Below are positions 18,986 to 27,678 of a stretch of DNA of 64,000 nucleotides, piece by piece. The notes under the pieces are model-generated. The model saw only the letters and a list, made by a program, of their open reading frames with translations. It was not told the origin of the DNA and did not search any database. The stretch is from Caldilineaceae bacterium SB0661_bin_34. GTDB taxonomy: Bacteria; Chloroflexota; Anaerolineae; Caldilineales; Caldilineaceae. The translations under genes were made by a program, and so were the position numbers. The DNA lies in assembly GCA_009841145.1 (NCBI GenBank), contig VXMJ01000062.1:33797-97796 (forward strand), written 5' to 3'. Within the stretch, counting starts at the first letter, position 1, and every line of letters starts with the position of its first letter.

Positions 18986-19993
18986 ATGGGATTCGACATT
19001 CGGGAGTTCAAGCCGGTTGACGAAGAGTGCCGCGAGTGGCTTGCGGTCGGTGCTGCCTACGTGCCCGACCGTCCCCCAGACACCCTGGAGCACTTTCGAG
19101 CCCGTTTGGCAACCGGGGGCAAGGACCGGTTGCCGCACCTGTTCGTGGCAACCATGGACGCAAAGGTTGTCGGATGCGGCCAGGTGTACAAACCGAACTG
19201 GATTGGAATCCAGGATTGCATGACGTATGACTTCATGCTCTACCCCGCTCTGGAAGACCTTATGGTTGGCGGACAGGCGATTCACTCGCACGTGGAGGCC
19301 TATGTCCTGAAGCAAATCGCGGGCCTGAAGGGCGGCGTGCTCAGTCTCAAGGTGCGCGGAGATCGGCAACCGCGCGTTGACTGGCTTGAGGTGAACGGAT
19401 ATGTGTGCCTCCAACGCGAACTGAACTCCACCTTGGATGTTCAGGGATTTGACTTTGGTCCTTGGGCGGGACGAATCCAGGCGGCGGAGAAAGCAGGTTT
19501 TGCATTCCATTCCCTTCCGCACCTTATGCAGAGCGACCCGGCGTGGTGCTCCAAACTGCACTGCGCCTGGCTCGACGTCGACGCGGATGTTCCACGTCCG
19601 TATGGCCCTCCTGCGATGACGGAGGCCGGATTCGCAAGCGGTTTGAGCGGTCCCGGCAAGTCGTTGGACACGTGGATGATCGCGGTCGACTGCACCCAGT
19701 CCAACGGAGGCGGTGACTTTGGACCGTATGCGGCCTTCACGGCAGCCAATAGATTTCCCGGCACGCCAACCGTCTGGGACATCCGCCTGACCGGGGTCTG
19801 CCGCGCTTGGCGCCGGAGGGGTCTGGCGTTCGCGCTGAAACTCAAGTCGATTGAACAGGCTCAACGGGAAGGAGCAACCATGATCGTGACCGGCAACGAA
19901 GAAAACAACCCGATGCTGGCTATCAACCAGCGGCTGGGCTTCGTACCCGCAGTGACGATCCTGCAGTATGAAAAGCGAATATCCGTATCCTGA
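18986..19993 (+). CDS. GNAT-family N-acetyltransferase-like protein, paralog 3 of 3
   Basis: A 335-residue member of the tandem family, the most diverged of the three. N-terminus MGFDIREFKPVDEECREWLA aligns with the other two; C-terminal loop LTGVCRAWRRRGLAFALKLK and block TGNEENNPMLAINQRLGF are conserved. The segment DFGPWAGRIQAAEKAGFAFH matches the DFGxWxG segment of the others. ATG 18986 follows GGAG. It lies directly behind a TnpB-like remnant, so the spacing of the third copy may reflect an insertion. Followed after 30 bp by the acetamidase/formamidase gene, which has a strong AAGGAGG site and may be co-transcribed. Confidence 0.85.
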   Translation: MGFDIREFKPVDEECREWLAVGAAYVPDRPPDTLEHFRARLATGGKDRLPHLFVATMDAKVVGCGQVYKPNWIGIQDCMTYDFMLYPALEDLMVGGQAIHSHVEAYVLKQIAGLKGGVLSLKVRGDRQPRVDWLEVNGYVCLQRELNSTLDVQGFDFGPWAGRIQAAEKAGFAFHSLPHLMQSDPAWCSKLHCAWLDVDADVPRPYGPPAMTEAGFASGLSGPGKSLDTWMIAVDCTQSNGGGDFGPYAAFTAANRFPGTPTVWDIRLTGVCRAWRRRGLAFALKLKSIEQAQREGATMIVTGNEENNPMLAINQRLGFVPAVTILQYEKRISVS

Positions 19994-20023
19994 AGCATTG
20001 TCTGACACCAAGGAGGGATCCAC

Positions 20024-20977
20024 ATGGCACTGGTTGAATATGCTCCATCCCGGTGGTTCAATACCATCGGCACACACGAACCCGTGTGTCATCTGAAACC
20101 CGGAGACGTAGTGCGGACTCGCACCGTCGATGCCGGCGGCACGGACCATCGCGGTGAAACCGTGGCCGGCCGGCCCAATCCGATGACCGGACCGTTCCAT
20201 GTCGAGGGGGCAGAGCCGGGTGACGCGCTAGTCATGCACCTGATCGCCATCAGGCCGGACCGCAGCACGGGGTGGACCAGGAACATACTGGCCGGAGACG
20301 TACTTGATCCGGACTATCTTCAGGGGCTGCCGGTGCCTTCTCCTGCCCTTACGGTTTGGGACGTCGACGCGGCGGCCGGCCTGGTTCGCGTGTCCGATGG
20401 CGAAGCCTTCCCGTGGCAGTCAATGGACCCCATGCTTGGATGCTTCGGCGTGGCACCGGCAGGAGGGGAGGCAATCAGCACGGCCACTCCCGGACCTCAT
20501 GGCGGAAACATGGACTACCGCGGATGGCGTGACGGCGTCACGGCACTGTTTCCGGTATCGGTACCGGGGGCTCTGCTCTACCTGGGTGATGTGCATGCCC
20601 TCCAGGGCGACGGCGAGATCGTGGGGACCGGCATCGAAATTTCCGCCGAAGTGGAGTTCAGTGTTGACGTGGTCAAGAACCAGGGCCTGCGTTGGCCGCG
20701 CGGGTACAACGATACCGACATCTTCGTGGCCGGCAGCGCCCGGCCCCTGGATCAGGCCACACGGCATGCCACCACCGAAGTGTCTCGTTGGCTTGTTGAC
20801 GAATGCGGCTACGATTTGGAGCGGGTCCATCTGATGATGGGGCAGCAGGTCAGATACGACCTTGGCAACATCTACGATCCGGCCTACACCATGGTCTGTC
20901 GGTTGTCACGCGCCATGTTGGCGGACTGGAACCTGGACCCGAGCCGGACGGGGCTGTTGCCGGCCTACACCGGATGA
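20024..20977 (+). CDS. Acetamidase/formamidase family protein
   Basis: A 317-residue protein with the FmdA/AmdA pattern: VEGAEPGDALVMHLIAIRPD in the N-terminal half, GCFGVAPAGGEAISTATPGP in the middle and LYLGDVHALQGDGEIVGTGI, the most characteristic stretch (metal-binding His and acidic residues). Members hydrolyse formamide or acetamide to ammonia and the acid, but many homologs have unknown amide substrates. ATG with AAGGAGG 7 nt upstream. Cytoplasmic, no signal peptide. Lies 30 bp behind GNAT paralog 3 on the same strand. Confidence 0.9.
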   Translation: MALVEYAPSRWFNTIGTHEPVCHLKPGDVVRTRTVDAGGTDHRGETVAGRPNPMTGPFHVEGAEPGDALVMHLIAIRPDRSTGWTRNILAGDVLDPDYLQGLPVPSPALTVWDVDAAAGLVRVSDGEAFPWQSMDPMLGCFGVAPAGGEAISTATPGPHGGNMDYRGWRDGVTALFPVSVPGALLYLGDVHALQGDGEIVGTGIEISAEVEFSVDVVKNQGLRWPRGYNDTDIFVAGSARPLDQATRHATTEVSRWLVDECGYDLERVHLMMGQQVRYDLGNIYDPAYTMVCRLSRAMLADWNLDPSRTGLLPAYTG

Positions 20978-21556
20978 TGCCATTGCCCAGTGCGGACGGT
21001 GTGGCTGGCCTTGACCACGACATCTCACTCTGCGCACTGTGCCCGGCAGGCTGGATTGCCCCTTCGCCGAACTTGTGCAGTCCGCTCCAGTCCCAAGGCT
21101 CGCCGATCTTCCACGCGAACACCGGGAACCGACGGTCACGGCCTTTGGCACTGCTCAGGATGCTATTCGCTATGCGCATTGCACTGTTGATTCGTTGGCT
21201 GGAGTTCACTCCCTCCGTGTGTTTCGGAGTACTCCTTACTGATGCCAAAGAGGCAGCCAATTCCCGTATATCACCTTTGATCAATCCTAATACAAGCTTG
21301 TGAGACCATTGGAACAAGCAAGTTGTATTGGGGCTGGTTATACCAACTCGATTGGTTCGCATAAATTTCATGCAGGTTTCGGAGTTTGCATGATGCATCT
21401 TGGCCTGTGACGCATCCATGAGCGCATACGCGAGCAAGACACCATACGGATGGCAGGCTTCCGGGATCGGGCTTGATCGGATGTCAAGGTGTCCCAATCC
21501 CGCCACACGGAGGCCTGCACCGTCTCCTCTTGGGCATGCAACCAGACCGTCCGGGT
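20978..21556. other. Intergenic region, 579 bp
   Basis: Between the amidase and the convergent dehydrogenase gene. Long antisense frames cross it but show no family features. The part at about 21200-21420 is richer in A+T than the neighbouring genes. No clear terminator hairpin was seen. Confidence 0.45.
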
Positions 21557-22558
21557 TCAAGCCTGCATGCGGCAGTTGCCCCTGCCCAGAACCTCCGGGT
21601 TGACGACGCTGTCCGGCACTTGCCCCATGAGAACGGATGCAACATTTTGGGCGGTTCGGGTAGCCAGGGTTCGGAGGGATTCTTCGGAGAGGAACGCGGA
21701 GTGTGGCGTCATCAGCACATTGGGATGGTCTCTCCACGGGATGTCGGCGACTGGAGGTTCGATGGTCAAAACGTCCAATACCGCTCCGGCAATGGAACCG
21801 GACATCAGTGCGCGGTTCAAGGCCGGTTCGTCAATGATGGCACCGCGCGAGGTGTTGATCAGGACCGCGGAATCCTTCATGGCCGCAAAGGCGCGGTCGT
21901 CGAACAGTCCCGCTGTTGCCGGGGTCAGCGGCGCGTGGATGGAAAGCCAGTCGGACCGTTCCAACAGGTCTTGGAAGGACTGGGCTAGGGCCACGCCATC
22001 GGGCAAGGCCGCGGCCGCCAGGCGTGGGGTATAAGCAAGCACTTTCAGGCCAAAGGCCTGCGCTTTTGGCACAAGGTGCTGGGCCGTGTTGCCAAATCCC
22101 AGCAAGCCCAGTGTCTGGCCGCGCAGCTGCCTTAGGGGAATAGATGTGGCCCGAGACCACTCGCCCCGTTTGACCGAGTTGTCGAGGGCGGGAAGTTGGC
22201 GTGAGAGAGCCAGGATTCCTGCCATCACCTGGTCTGTCAATTCGTCCAGGCAGAAGTCGGGCACGTTGGCGACCACGATACCCAGTTCCGTGGCCAGGGC
22301 AATCGGAATGTTGTCCAATCCGATTCCATACCGGGCAATCGTGCGGCATTGTTCCGCTGCCGACACCACTTCCGGCGGAATCGTCCTCCAACACGTCATA
22401 ATCGCATCGGCATCCCGGACGTGGTCCACCATCTGATCGTCCGAGCAGCCCGGTGCAATTTCCAGGACGGCGTCCAGAGGATCCAGAACCTCGAGTTCAG
22501 CCTCCAGGGAGGACCATCCGATATCCGTGACGTAAACTTTGAACTGTGGTGACATCAA
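21557..22558 (-). CDS. D-isomer-specific 2-hydroxyacid dehydrogenase
   Basis: A 333-residue NAD(P)-dependent dehydrogenase. The Rossmann motif GLLGFGNTAQHLVPKAQAFG is near residue 150. The catalytic triad of the family is present: Arg in LINTSRGAIID, Glu in DVLTIEPP and His in LMTPHSAFLSEES. Substrate (glycerate, phosphoglycerate, pyruvate and others) cannot be fixed; no ACT domain follows, so it is not a full-length SerA. Start at ATG 22558, with a second Met immediately after. Divergent from lysZ; the predicted lysZ promoter -35 lies inside the 5' end of this gene. Confidence 0.92.
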   Translation of the reverse strand: MMSPQFKVYVTDIGWSSLEAELEVLDPLDAVLEIAPGCSDDQMVDHVRDADAIMTCWRTIPPEVVSAAEQCRTIARYGIGLDNIPIALATELGIVVANVPDFCLDELTDQVMAGILALSRQLPALDNSVKRGEWSRATSIPLRQLRGQTLGLLGFGNTAQHLVPKAQAFGLKVLAYTPRLAAAALPDGVALAQSFQDLLERSDWLSIHAPLTPATAGLFDDRAFAAMKDSAVLINTSRGAIIDEPALNRALMSGSIAGAVLDVLTIEPPVADIPWRDHPNVLMTPHSAFLSEESLRTLATRTAQNVASVLMGQVPDSVVNPEVLGRGNCRMQA

Positions 22559-22568
22559 ACCGTATAAT
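22539..22568 (+). promoter_or_regulatory. Predicted sigma70-type promoter for lysZ-lysJ
   Basis: TTGAAC at 22539-22544 and a perfect TATAAT at 22563-22568 are separated by 18 bp. This would start transcription near 22575, leaving a leader of about 118 nt before lysZ. The -35 overlaps the start of the divergent dehydrogenase gene. Sequence pattern only. Confidence 0.45.
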
Positions 22569-22692
22569 CGCCGTCGGATGGCTCTGGCGGTGCCGACCCA
22601 ACCAGGATGTGTGAGTATAGCAACGGGCGGTTCCGCAGCATGACTGGGCGTTTGAACCTACGACGGTGCGGGCCTGGCTTGGATTCGGGACC

Positions 22693-23499
22693 ATGTTGAT
22701 CGTCAAGGCTGGCGGTGGGTTGTCCATCTCGATGGAAGCCGTAGCCGACGACCTGGCAAGAGTGGTGAACCAGGGCGAACAACTCGTGTTCGTCCACGGG
22801 GCCGCGGAACACACAAACGCAGTATCCGAAGCGCTGGGCCATCCTCCAGAGTTCGTTGAAGGCCGTAACGGATTGACCAGCCGACGTACGGACCGGAGGA
22901 CACTGGAAATCTTCCTCATGGTCTACTGCGGCCAGATCAACAAGCTGTGGGTCGAGGCATTGCAGAAGCGTGGGGTAAATGCGGTCGGCTTGAGCGGGTT
23001 GGACGGTCGGCTTGTCCGCGGCACGCGCAAGAGTAGGATACGGGTACGCAAAGGCAATCGCTGGGTAATGATCCGGGACGACTGGACCGGAACCGTAGAC
23101 CATGTGGACACCCGTCTGGTTCAGCTGCTCCTAAGAGAAGGGTTTATTCCGGTGCTGACTCCGCCGGCCCTCTCCCACGACAACGAGGCCATCAATGTGG
23201 ACGGTGATCGGATCGCAGCGCACATGGCCGTCTCCTTGCAGGCGGACATACTGCTCTATCTCAGCGATGTGGCGGGGCTTTTGCGGTCGTATCCTGATGA
23301 GTCAACCTTGATTTCGTCAATCAAGCCGAATCAGATCGACCAGTTCATCGATCTTGCCGAAGGGCGCATGAAACGGAAGGTGATGGGTGCCAAGGATGCC
23401 CTGCAACAAGGGGTTGGCGAAGTTGTGATCGCGGATGGACGGGTGGAAGACCCAGTCACCAAGGCGTTGGTCGAGGCTCACGGAACCCATATCGGATGA
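22693..23499 (+). CDS. lysZ: [LysW]-aminoadipate kinase (acetylglutamate kinase family)
   Basis: About 268 residues of the amino-acid kinase fold. KAGGGLSISMEAVADDLARV at the N-terminus and FVHGAAEHTNAVSEALG form the nucleotide and substrate glycine loops; GLSGLDGRLVRGTRKSRIRV is typical of LysZ rather than of ordinary ArgB. It phosphorylates the side chain of LysW-bound alpha-aminoadipate (or glutamate). Start at ATG 22693 (MLIVKAGGG), not the GTG at 22666. The stop overlaps lysJ by 4 bp, so the two are translationally coupled. The remaining lys genes lie 5 kb away on the minus strand. Dual use in arginine synthesis is possible. Confidence 0.88.
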   Translation: MLIVKAGGGLSISMEAVADDLARVVNQGEQLVFVHGAAEHTNAVSEALGHPPEFVEGRNGLTSRRTDRRTLEIFLMVYCGQINKLWVEALQKRGVNAVGLSGLDGRLVRGTRKSRIRVRKGNRWVMIRDDWTGTVDHVDTRLVQLLLREGFIPVLTPPALSHDNEAINVDGDRIAAHMAVSLQADILLYLSDVAGLLRSYPDESTLISSIKPNQIDQFIDLAEGRMKRKVMGAKDALQQGVGEVVIADGRVEDPVTKALVEAHGTHIG

Positions 23500-24704
23500 A
23501 CCACCAGCCGTCAGTCATGTCGGAGGACATCTCCGATCTCAGAGAAATCGAACTGCGAATGTCAGGGGGGGTCATCCCCAAACGGGCGGAAATCACCTTC
23601 GCGCGCGGTGAGGGAGCCTGGTTGTTCGATACCGACGGCAATCGTTTCCTGGACTTCACTTCCTCTCAGGGCATCGCGATGCTGGGGTACTCGCATCCCA
23701 ACTTGGCGGCAGCCTTGTCCAGGCAGGCAGAAACGCTCACTTCGCTGTCTTCGTTTCTCTATGGGGAAATTCGAGGCCGGTTCTACGCCAAGCTGTCGGA
23801 GGTTCTGCCCGATCACCTGCCCTACGCGTTTCTGCTCAACAGTGGCACGGAGACCATCGAAACGGCGCTCAAGCTGGCTCGGATCACCACCGGTCGCGCG
23901 AACCTGGTTGCCGCGTCAAAAGCATTTCATGGCAGAACCTCAGGTTCTCTGGCGCTGACTTGGAATGCCCGCAACCTAGATGTCTTCGGTCCGCTATTGC
24001 CCGGGGTCAGCCACATGCCCTACAACAATGTGGATGCCCTTCGGGATGTGGTGACCGAGGAGACCGCCGGCGTGTTCCTGGAAGTGGTCCAGGGCGAGGG
24101 AGGCGTCAATCTGGGCACTCCGGAGTTTCTTCAAGCTGTCCAACAGCGTTGTCGGGAGACAGGGGCACTACTCATTGCCGATGAGATTCAGACCGGCCTC
24201 GGACGGACCGGCAAGTGGTTTGCGATCGAGCATCATGGCTTGAAGCCGGACATCCTGTGCACCGCCAAGGGATTGGGCGGAGGATTCCCGATTGGCGCCG
24301 TGGCGTTTAGGGACCGAGTACAAGAACACATCTTCGTAGGAGTCCACGGCAGCACCTTTGGCGGCAACCCGCTTGCCTGTGCCGCCGGTCTGGCCGCGCT
24401 CACCACCTATCACGAACACGACCTGATCGGCCACAGTGCCAGAATGGGTGCTTATCTGCTGGACAGACTGAAGGACGCACTCCGCGGTATCCGGATCGTC
24501 CGCGAAATTCGCGGACTGGGACTAATGATCGGAATAGAGTTGCGTTCCCGGGCAGCGCCGATCCTCCGTGCCTTGCTGGAGGAACACAGGATTCTGTTGC
24601 TCAACGCCGGACCGCGTGTGCTGCGACTGCTCCCGCCCCTGATCATCACCCGACAACAGGCGGACATGGTCGTGTCCGCGCTGGCCACCGTGCTCAAGGC
24701 CTGA
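23496..24704 (+). CDS. lysJ: [LysW]-aminoadipate semialdehyde/ornithine aminotransferase, class III
   Basis: A 402-residue PLP-dependent class III aminotransferase. Visible blocks: LLNSGTETIETALKLARITT (phosphate-binding), LLIADEIQTGLGRTGKWFA (the Asp contacting the pyridine nitrogen) and CTAKGLGGGFPIGAVAF with the Schiff-base lysine at about residue 258. Coupled by a 4-bp overlap to lysZ, which strongly supports the LysJ role: transamination of LysW-aminoadipate semialdehyde to LysW-lysine. An ArgD activity is the alternative and both may occur. Followed 6 bp later by a phosphodiesterase gene in the same direction. Confidence 0.88.
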   Translation: MNHQPSVMSEDISDLREIELRMSGGVIPKRAEITFARGEGAWLFDTDGNRFLDFTSSQGIAMLGYSHPNLAAALSRQAETLTSLSSFLYGEIRGRFYAKLSEVLPDHLPYAFLLNSGTETIETALKLARITTGRANLVAASKAFHGRTSGSLALTWNARNLDVFGPLLPGVSHMPYNNVDALRDVVTEETAGVFLEVVQGEGGVNLGTPEFLQAVQQRCRETGALLIADEIQTGLGRTGKWFAIEHHGLKPDILCTAKGLGGGFPIGAVAFRDRVQEHIFVGVHGSTFGGNPLACAAGLAALTTYHEHDLIGHSARMGAYLLDRLKDALRGIRIVREIRGLGLMIGIELRSRAAPILRALLEEHRILLLNAGPRVLRLLPPLIITRQQADMVVSALATVLKA

Positions 24705-24710
24705 CTTCGC

Positions 24711-25493
24711 GTGCTTGCCGACCTCGACCTCAGGCACTTCACTGAAGTACGGGAAGCGCGTCTGGCCCGCGGGGTTCCGTTTGTCATCGCCCACCGGGGC
24801 TCTTCGGCGACGGCACCCGAGAACACCTTGCACTCCTTCGCCCTGGCAATCGAACAGGGAGCGCACCTCATCGAGACGGATCTTTGGTTTTCCAAGGACC
24901 GTGAGTTGATCCTGTTGCATGACCGCAATCTGAAGCGTACGACCGGCCGGGAAGTACATGTAACCGACCTGTCCACGGCCGAAGCGGTGTCGGTGCCGGT
25001 GGACATGCCGGAACGAGATGCACCGGAGCCGCAGTTTGTTCCGCAACTGGTTTCGCTGCTGGATCTGGCCTCGACGGCAGATGTAGCACTGCTGTTGGAG
25101 TTGAAGGATCCCAGGTTTTCGATCCCTTCCTGGGCACGGATCTTGGTCGAAGTCCTCGTCAAGCACGAGTTCTTGTCACGCGTATTGGTGACATCCTTCA
25201 AACCCCGCAGTCTGTTGGCGATTCGCGAGGTGTGTCCCGAACTGCCAGTTGGACCGGTGGCAATGAACATGCTGTTACCGGAACCCGAGTGGGATTTCGT
25301 CGGTCCGGCATGGCCGAACCTCGCCGCAAATCCGCTGTTTGTGTGGCATGCCCACCGAAACCAGGTGCTGGTGGCACCATTGGATACGGATCCGACGGCG
25401 CGAATGTCCAAGCATGCACGGCAGGGAGTGGATGCTGTCTTGACGGACGACGTTGTGGCCACGGTTGCCGCATTGTCAGCCGCAGAGGGATGA
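24711..25493 (+). CDS. Glycerophosphodiester phosphodiesterase family protein
   Basis: A 260-residue GDPD-fold protein. The catalytic pattern is clear: IAHRGSSATAPENTLHSF (HRG and PEN), LIETDLWFSKDRELILLHD (ExD and HD), then LLLELKDPRF for the third acidic position. It would split glycerophosphodiesters to glycerol-3-phosphate and an alcohol. GTG start at 24711, 6 bp after lysJ; no signal peptide, so cytoplasmic. The position in the lysJ operon seems incidental. A run of 11 C follows 38 bp downstream. Confidence 0.9.
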   Translation: MLADLDLRHFTEVREARLARGVPFVIAHRGSSATAPENTLHSFALAIEQGAHLIETDLWFSKDRELILLHDRNLKRTTGREVHVTDLSTAEAVSVPVDMPERDAPEPQFVPQLVSLLDLASTADVALLLELKDPRFSIPSWARILVEVLVKHEFLSRVLVTSFKPRSLLAIREVCPELPVGPVAMNMLLPEPEWDFVGPAWPNLAANPLFVWHAHRNQVLVAPLDTDPTARMSKHARQGVDAVLTDDVVATVAALSAAEG

Positions 25494-27629
25494 TCTTCCG
25501 AGCACAGTACGCCTTGCCATCGAGTTGATCGCCCCCCCCCCCAAGCCGCAGCGGCCACGATCCGGAGATCGTTGTCGCCATGCATACCCCGCACCACAAG
25601 CGGTTTTTCACGGTAGCGTCACGAACCCGGCATCTACGACGACATCAGATCAATTACCAGCGGGACACCGCCTGTTGCCGACAACTGGAGCACCTGAACC
25701 CCAGGTCTGTAGTTGGAACCCACTCTGGTCAGCCGTAAGTCTGACCACGGCAGCAATCCAGCCGTACAGCAGATGGAGTACGCCACGCGGGGCTGGGGCC
25801 ATCAAAAAGGATCAGCATTGGCCCGGCAGGCGATGGGGGTTATGAGCCCTCGACGCTTCCGAGAGCCTCACGGTGGTCCGCCTTGGTGCGCGATCGACCG
25901 ATTGCTTTGGAAGTGTGGATTTGGAAATTATAATCTATTTTATATTGATAATAAGATTTGTTTTACATATTCACAATTGACCACTGTTCCCGGGTCGGAG
26001 GTCCCCGCCCACCAACTCGCCATCCCCAGCGCGTCTCCCTTCTGCCATTGTCCGGAAATCACCGGAGGCCATTCCTGGCTCCCACCGTTGCAGGTGCTCA
26101 CCGCGGGTTCACCCTTCAGTGAACCGGCTCTTCTCCCAGAAGCTGCAGGCGGCAATCCTTGGTTGCAACCGGCACCATGTGTTTTTTCGGTAAGATGCTA
26201 CGAAGAACATACAAAGGCGATGCGCTTCGGCAGATGGCATTCAACTTGGCCACAATCCAAGTTTCGAGAACCAGGCAACCGTTCAGAAAAATGGAAGTTT
26301 CAACATCATCGATTCTGAGTTGCAGCAAAATTTTCAAGTCAAAGCCAGTCGTCATCGATACCGGTATCATCCAACATTCTTGGAGTGAAACTGGCAGATC
26401 AGTCCAAGGGACCGCTTCACCAGTCAATCTCAAAATCAGTTACTCGGGAACCACATAATTCAGATAATCTACTTTTATGAGATCAATTGAACTTGCGGCT
26501 GCAACGAGGGTATGTCGAACTCTGATGCAAGCAGCTTTGCAAATATAGTGACCGTCAGTTCGAAGGATCTTGTGAGGGTGGATTGGGCTTGTTGACATCA
26601 AATACCGATGAGCAGTGCCCTGCCGCAGTCTCTGAAAGGCGGATTGGAGACTCCTCTGCGTCGTTCAGGCCATCCCCAACATCCAACCTATCGCCAGCCT
26701 CCCCTTCCAGATGCCAATCTGCATCCGGGCGGATGATAATGAGGTTTTGTCGGTTTGTGAGTTTCATGCTTTGGAACTACCATTTTATCACCTTAATCAC
26801 TTGGCATCAAAACGGCTTGATTGATGTCCAAGAACTGATCAGGTGCCTTACTAACGAACTTTGGATGTTTCATTGGGTAAGGAAGAGTGGGTATTGCACT
26901 TGGAGTCATAATCATATGTCTTTCTTCTTGATCAGTTGATTGCGACAGATCACGATGCCGATGGCAACATGGATGGATGTAATGCCACCGACGAGCATGA
27001 CTATGATCCGCTTACCATGGGATATCCGTACCCAACTGTCGTTCGCGTGCTTGGCGCGGAGACCGTGGGTATCTGTATCCGCTGTACTGCGCTGTGTCCA
27101 GCGACCAGGAGGGCATTTGTCGGGCGCTGTTGTTTGGGTTGCTTGGGTTGGGGCACCGGACGCCGAGCCGGTGTCTGGCAAGGCGGACGGTCTTGGACAG
27201 GCCCAAAGTGGATGTCCTGCCAATTCAGAGTGCACCGCTTGTGGTCGCACCGGAGGATTCGATGAGCGCAGTCTGACAATGTAATCGTGAAAATAGTGAT
27301 AAAACAGAATTATATTCTGTATTGAGTTCCACTGGATTGTCGAGGGTTGGGGCTGGCAGGGCCGGACTGTCGGCAGGAATCGACCGCTAGGCAACTGAAG
27401 TTTCCGCCCGGTCTGCAGCTGGCCGCGCGTCGGAGATGGTGGCTTTGCCGCGCGGCTACAGTCGAACCCGACAACCATGGGGATGTGCACGTAGCAGTTG
27501 GGTTGGCAAGGTGCGGGCATGAATCAGTCATCCTCCTCGCGCCGGCCCAACCTTGGTTGGCAGGTTGTCGCGACATGCGGATAGGGCTGTTGGGCGGACT
27601 TGATCGCAGGCTGCATGATGAATAACATT
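25494..27629. other. Gene-poor, partly AT-rich region of about 2.1 kb upstream of the integrase
   Basis: No frame on either strand shows a recognised domain, good start context or the codon pattern of neighbouring genes. Composition changes: 25915-25980 and much of 26180-26560, 26700-26940 and 27280-27330 are clearly richer in A+T than the surrounding chromosome. An 11-C run sits at 25532-25542. The region ends at a tyrosine recombinase gene, so I read it as decayed mobile DNA or an island end. A weakly hydrophobic minus-strand stretch near 26920-27000 was noted but not called. Confidence 0.5.
27304..27320. repeat. Perfect 7-bp inverted repeat in AT-rich DNA
   Basis: ACAGAAT-TAT-ATTCTGT, in the AT-rich spacer about 360 bp before the integrase start. 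It could be an operator or a recombinase core-like site; nothing else supports either. Confidence 0.3.
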
Positions 27630-27655
27630 AGGGCAGTAATGGTATACTTTGCCCT
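27630..27655 (+). promoter_or_regulatory. Integrase promoter -10 embedded in an inverted repeat
   Basis: AGGGCA (27630-27635) and TGCCCT (27650-27655) are inverted arms that enclose TATACT (27643-27648), a good -10. The integrase ATG follows 24 bp later. A protein bound to the arms would block the promoter, as in autoregulated integrases. No convincing -35 is seen. Confidence 0.35.
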
Positions 27656-27678
27656 ATTGGTCCGCTTGGAGCGCCGCC

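Noticed and set aside
20850..21737. Minus-strand frame of 295 codons across the amidase gene end, the spacer and the dehydrogenase end
   Set aside because: Spans two real genes in other frames; Pro/Ser/Arg-rich shadow composition.
25713..26318. Plus-strand frame of 201 codons in the gene-poor region
   Set aside because: No recognisable motif, composition shifts within the frame, no good start site; kept as non-coding.
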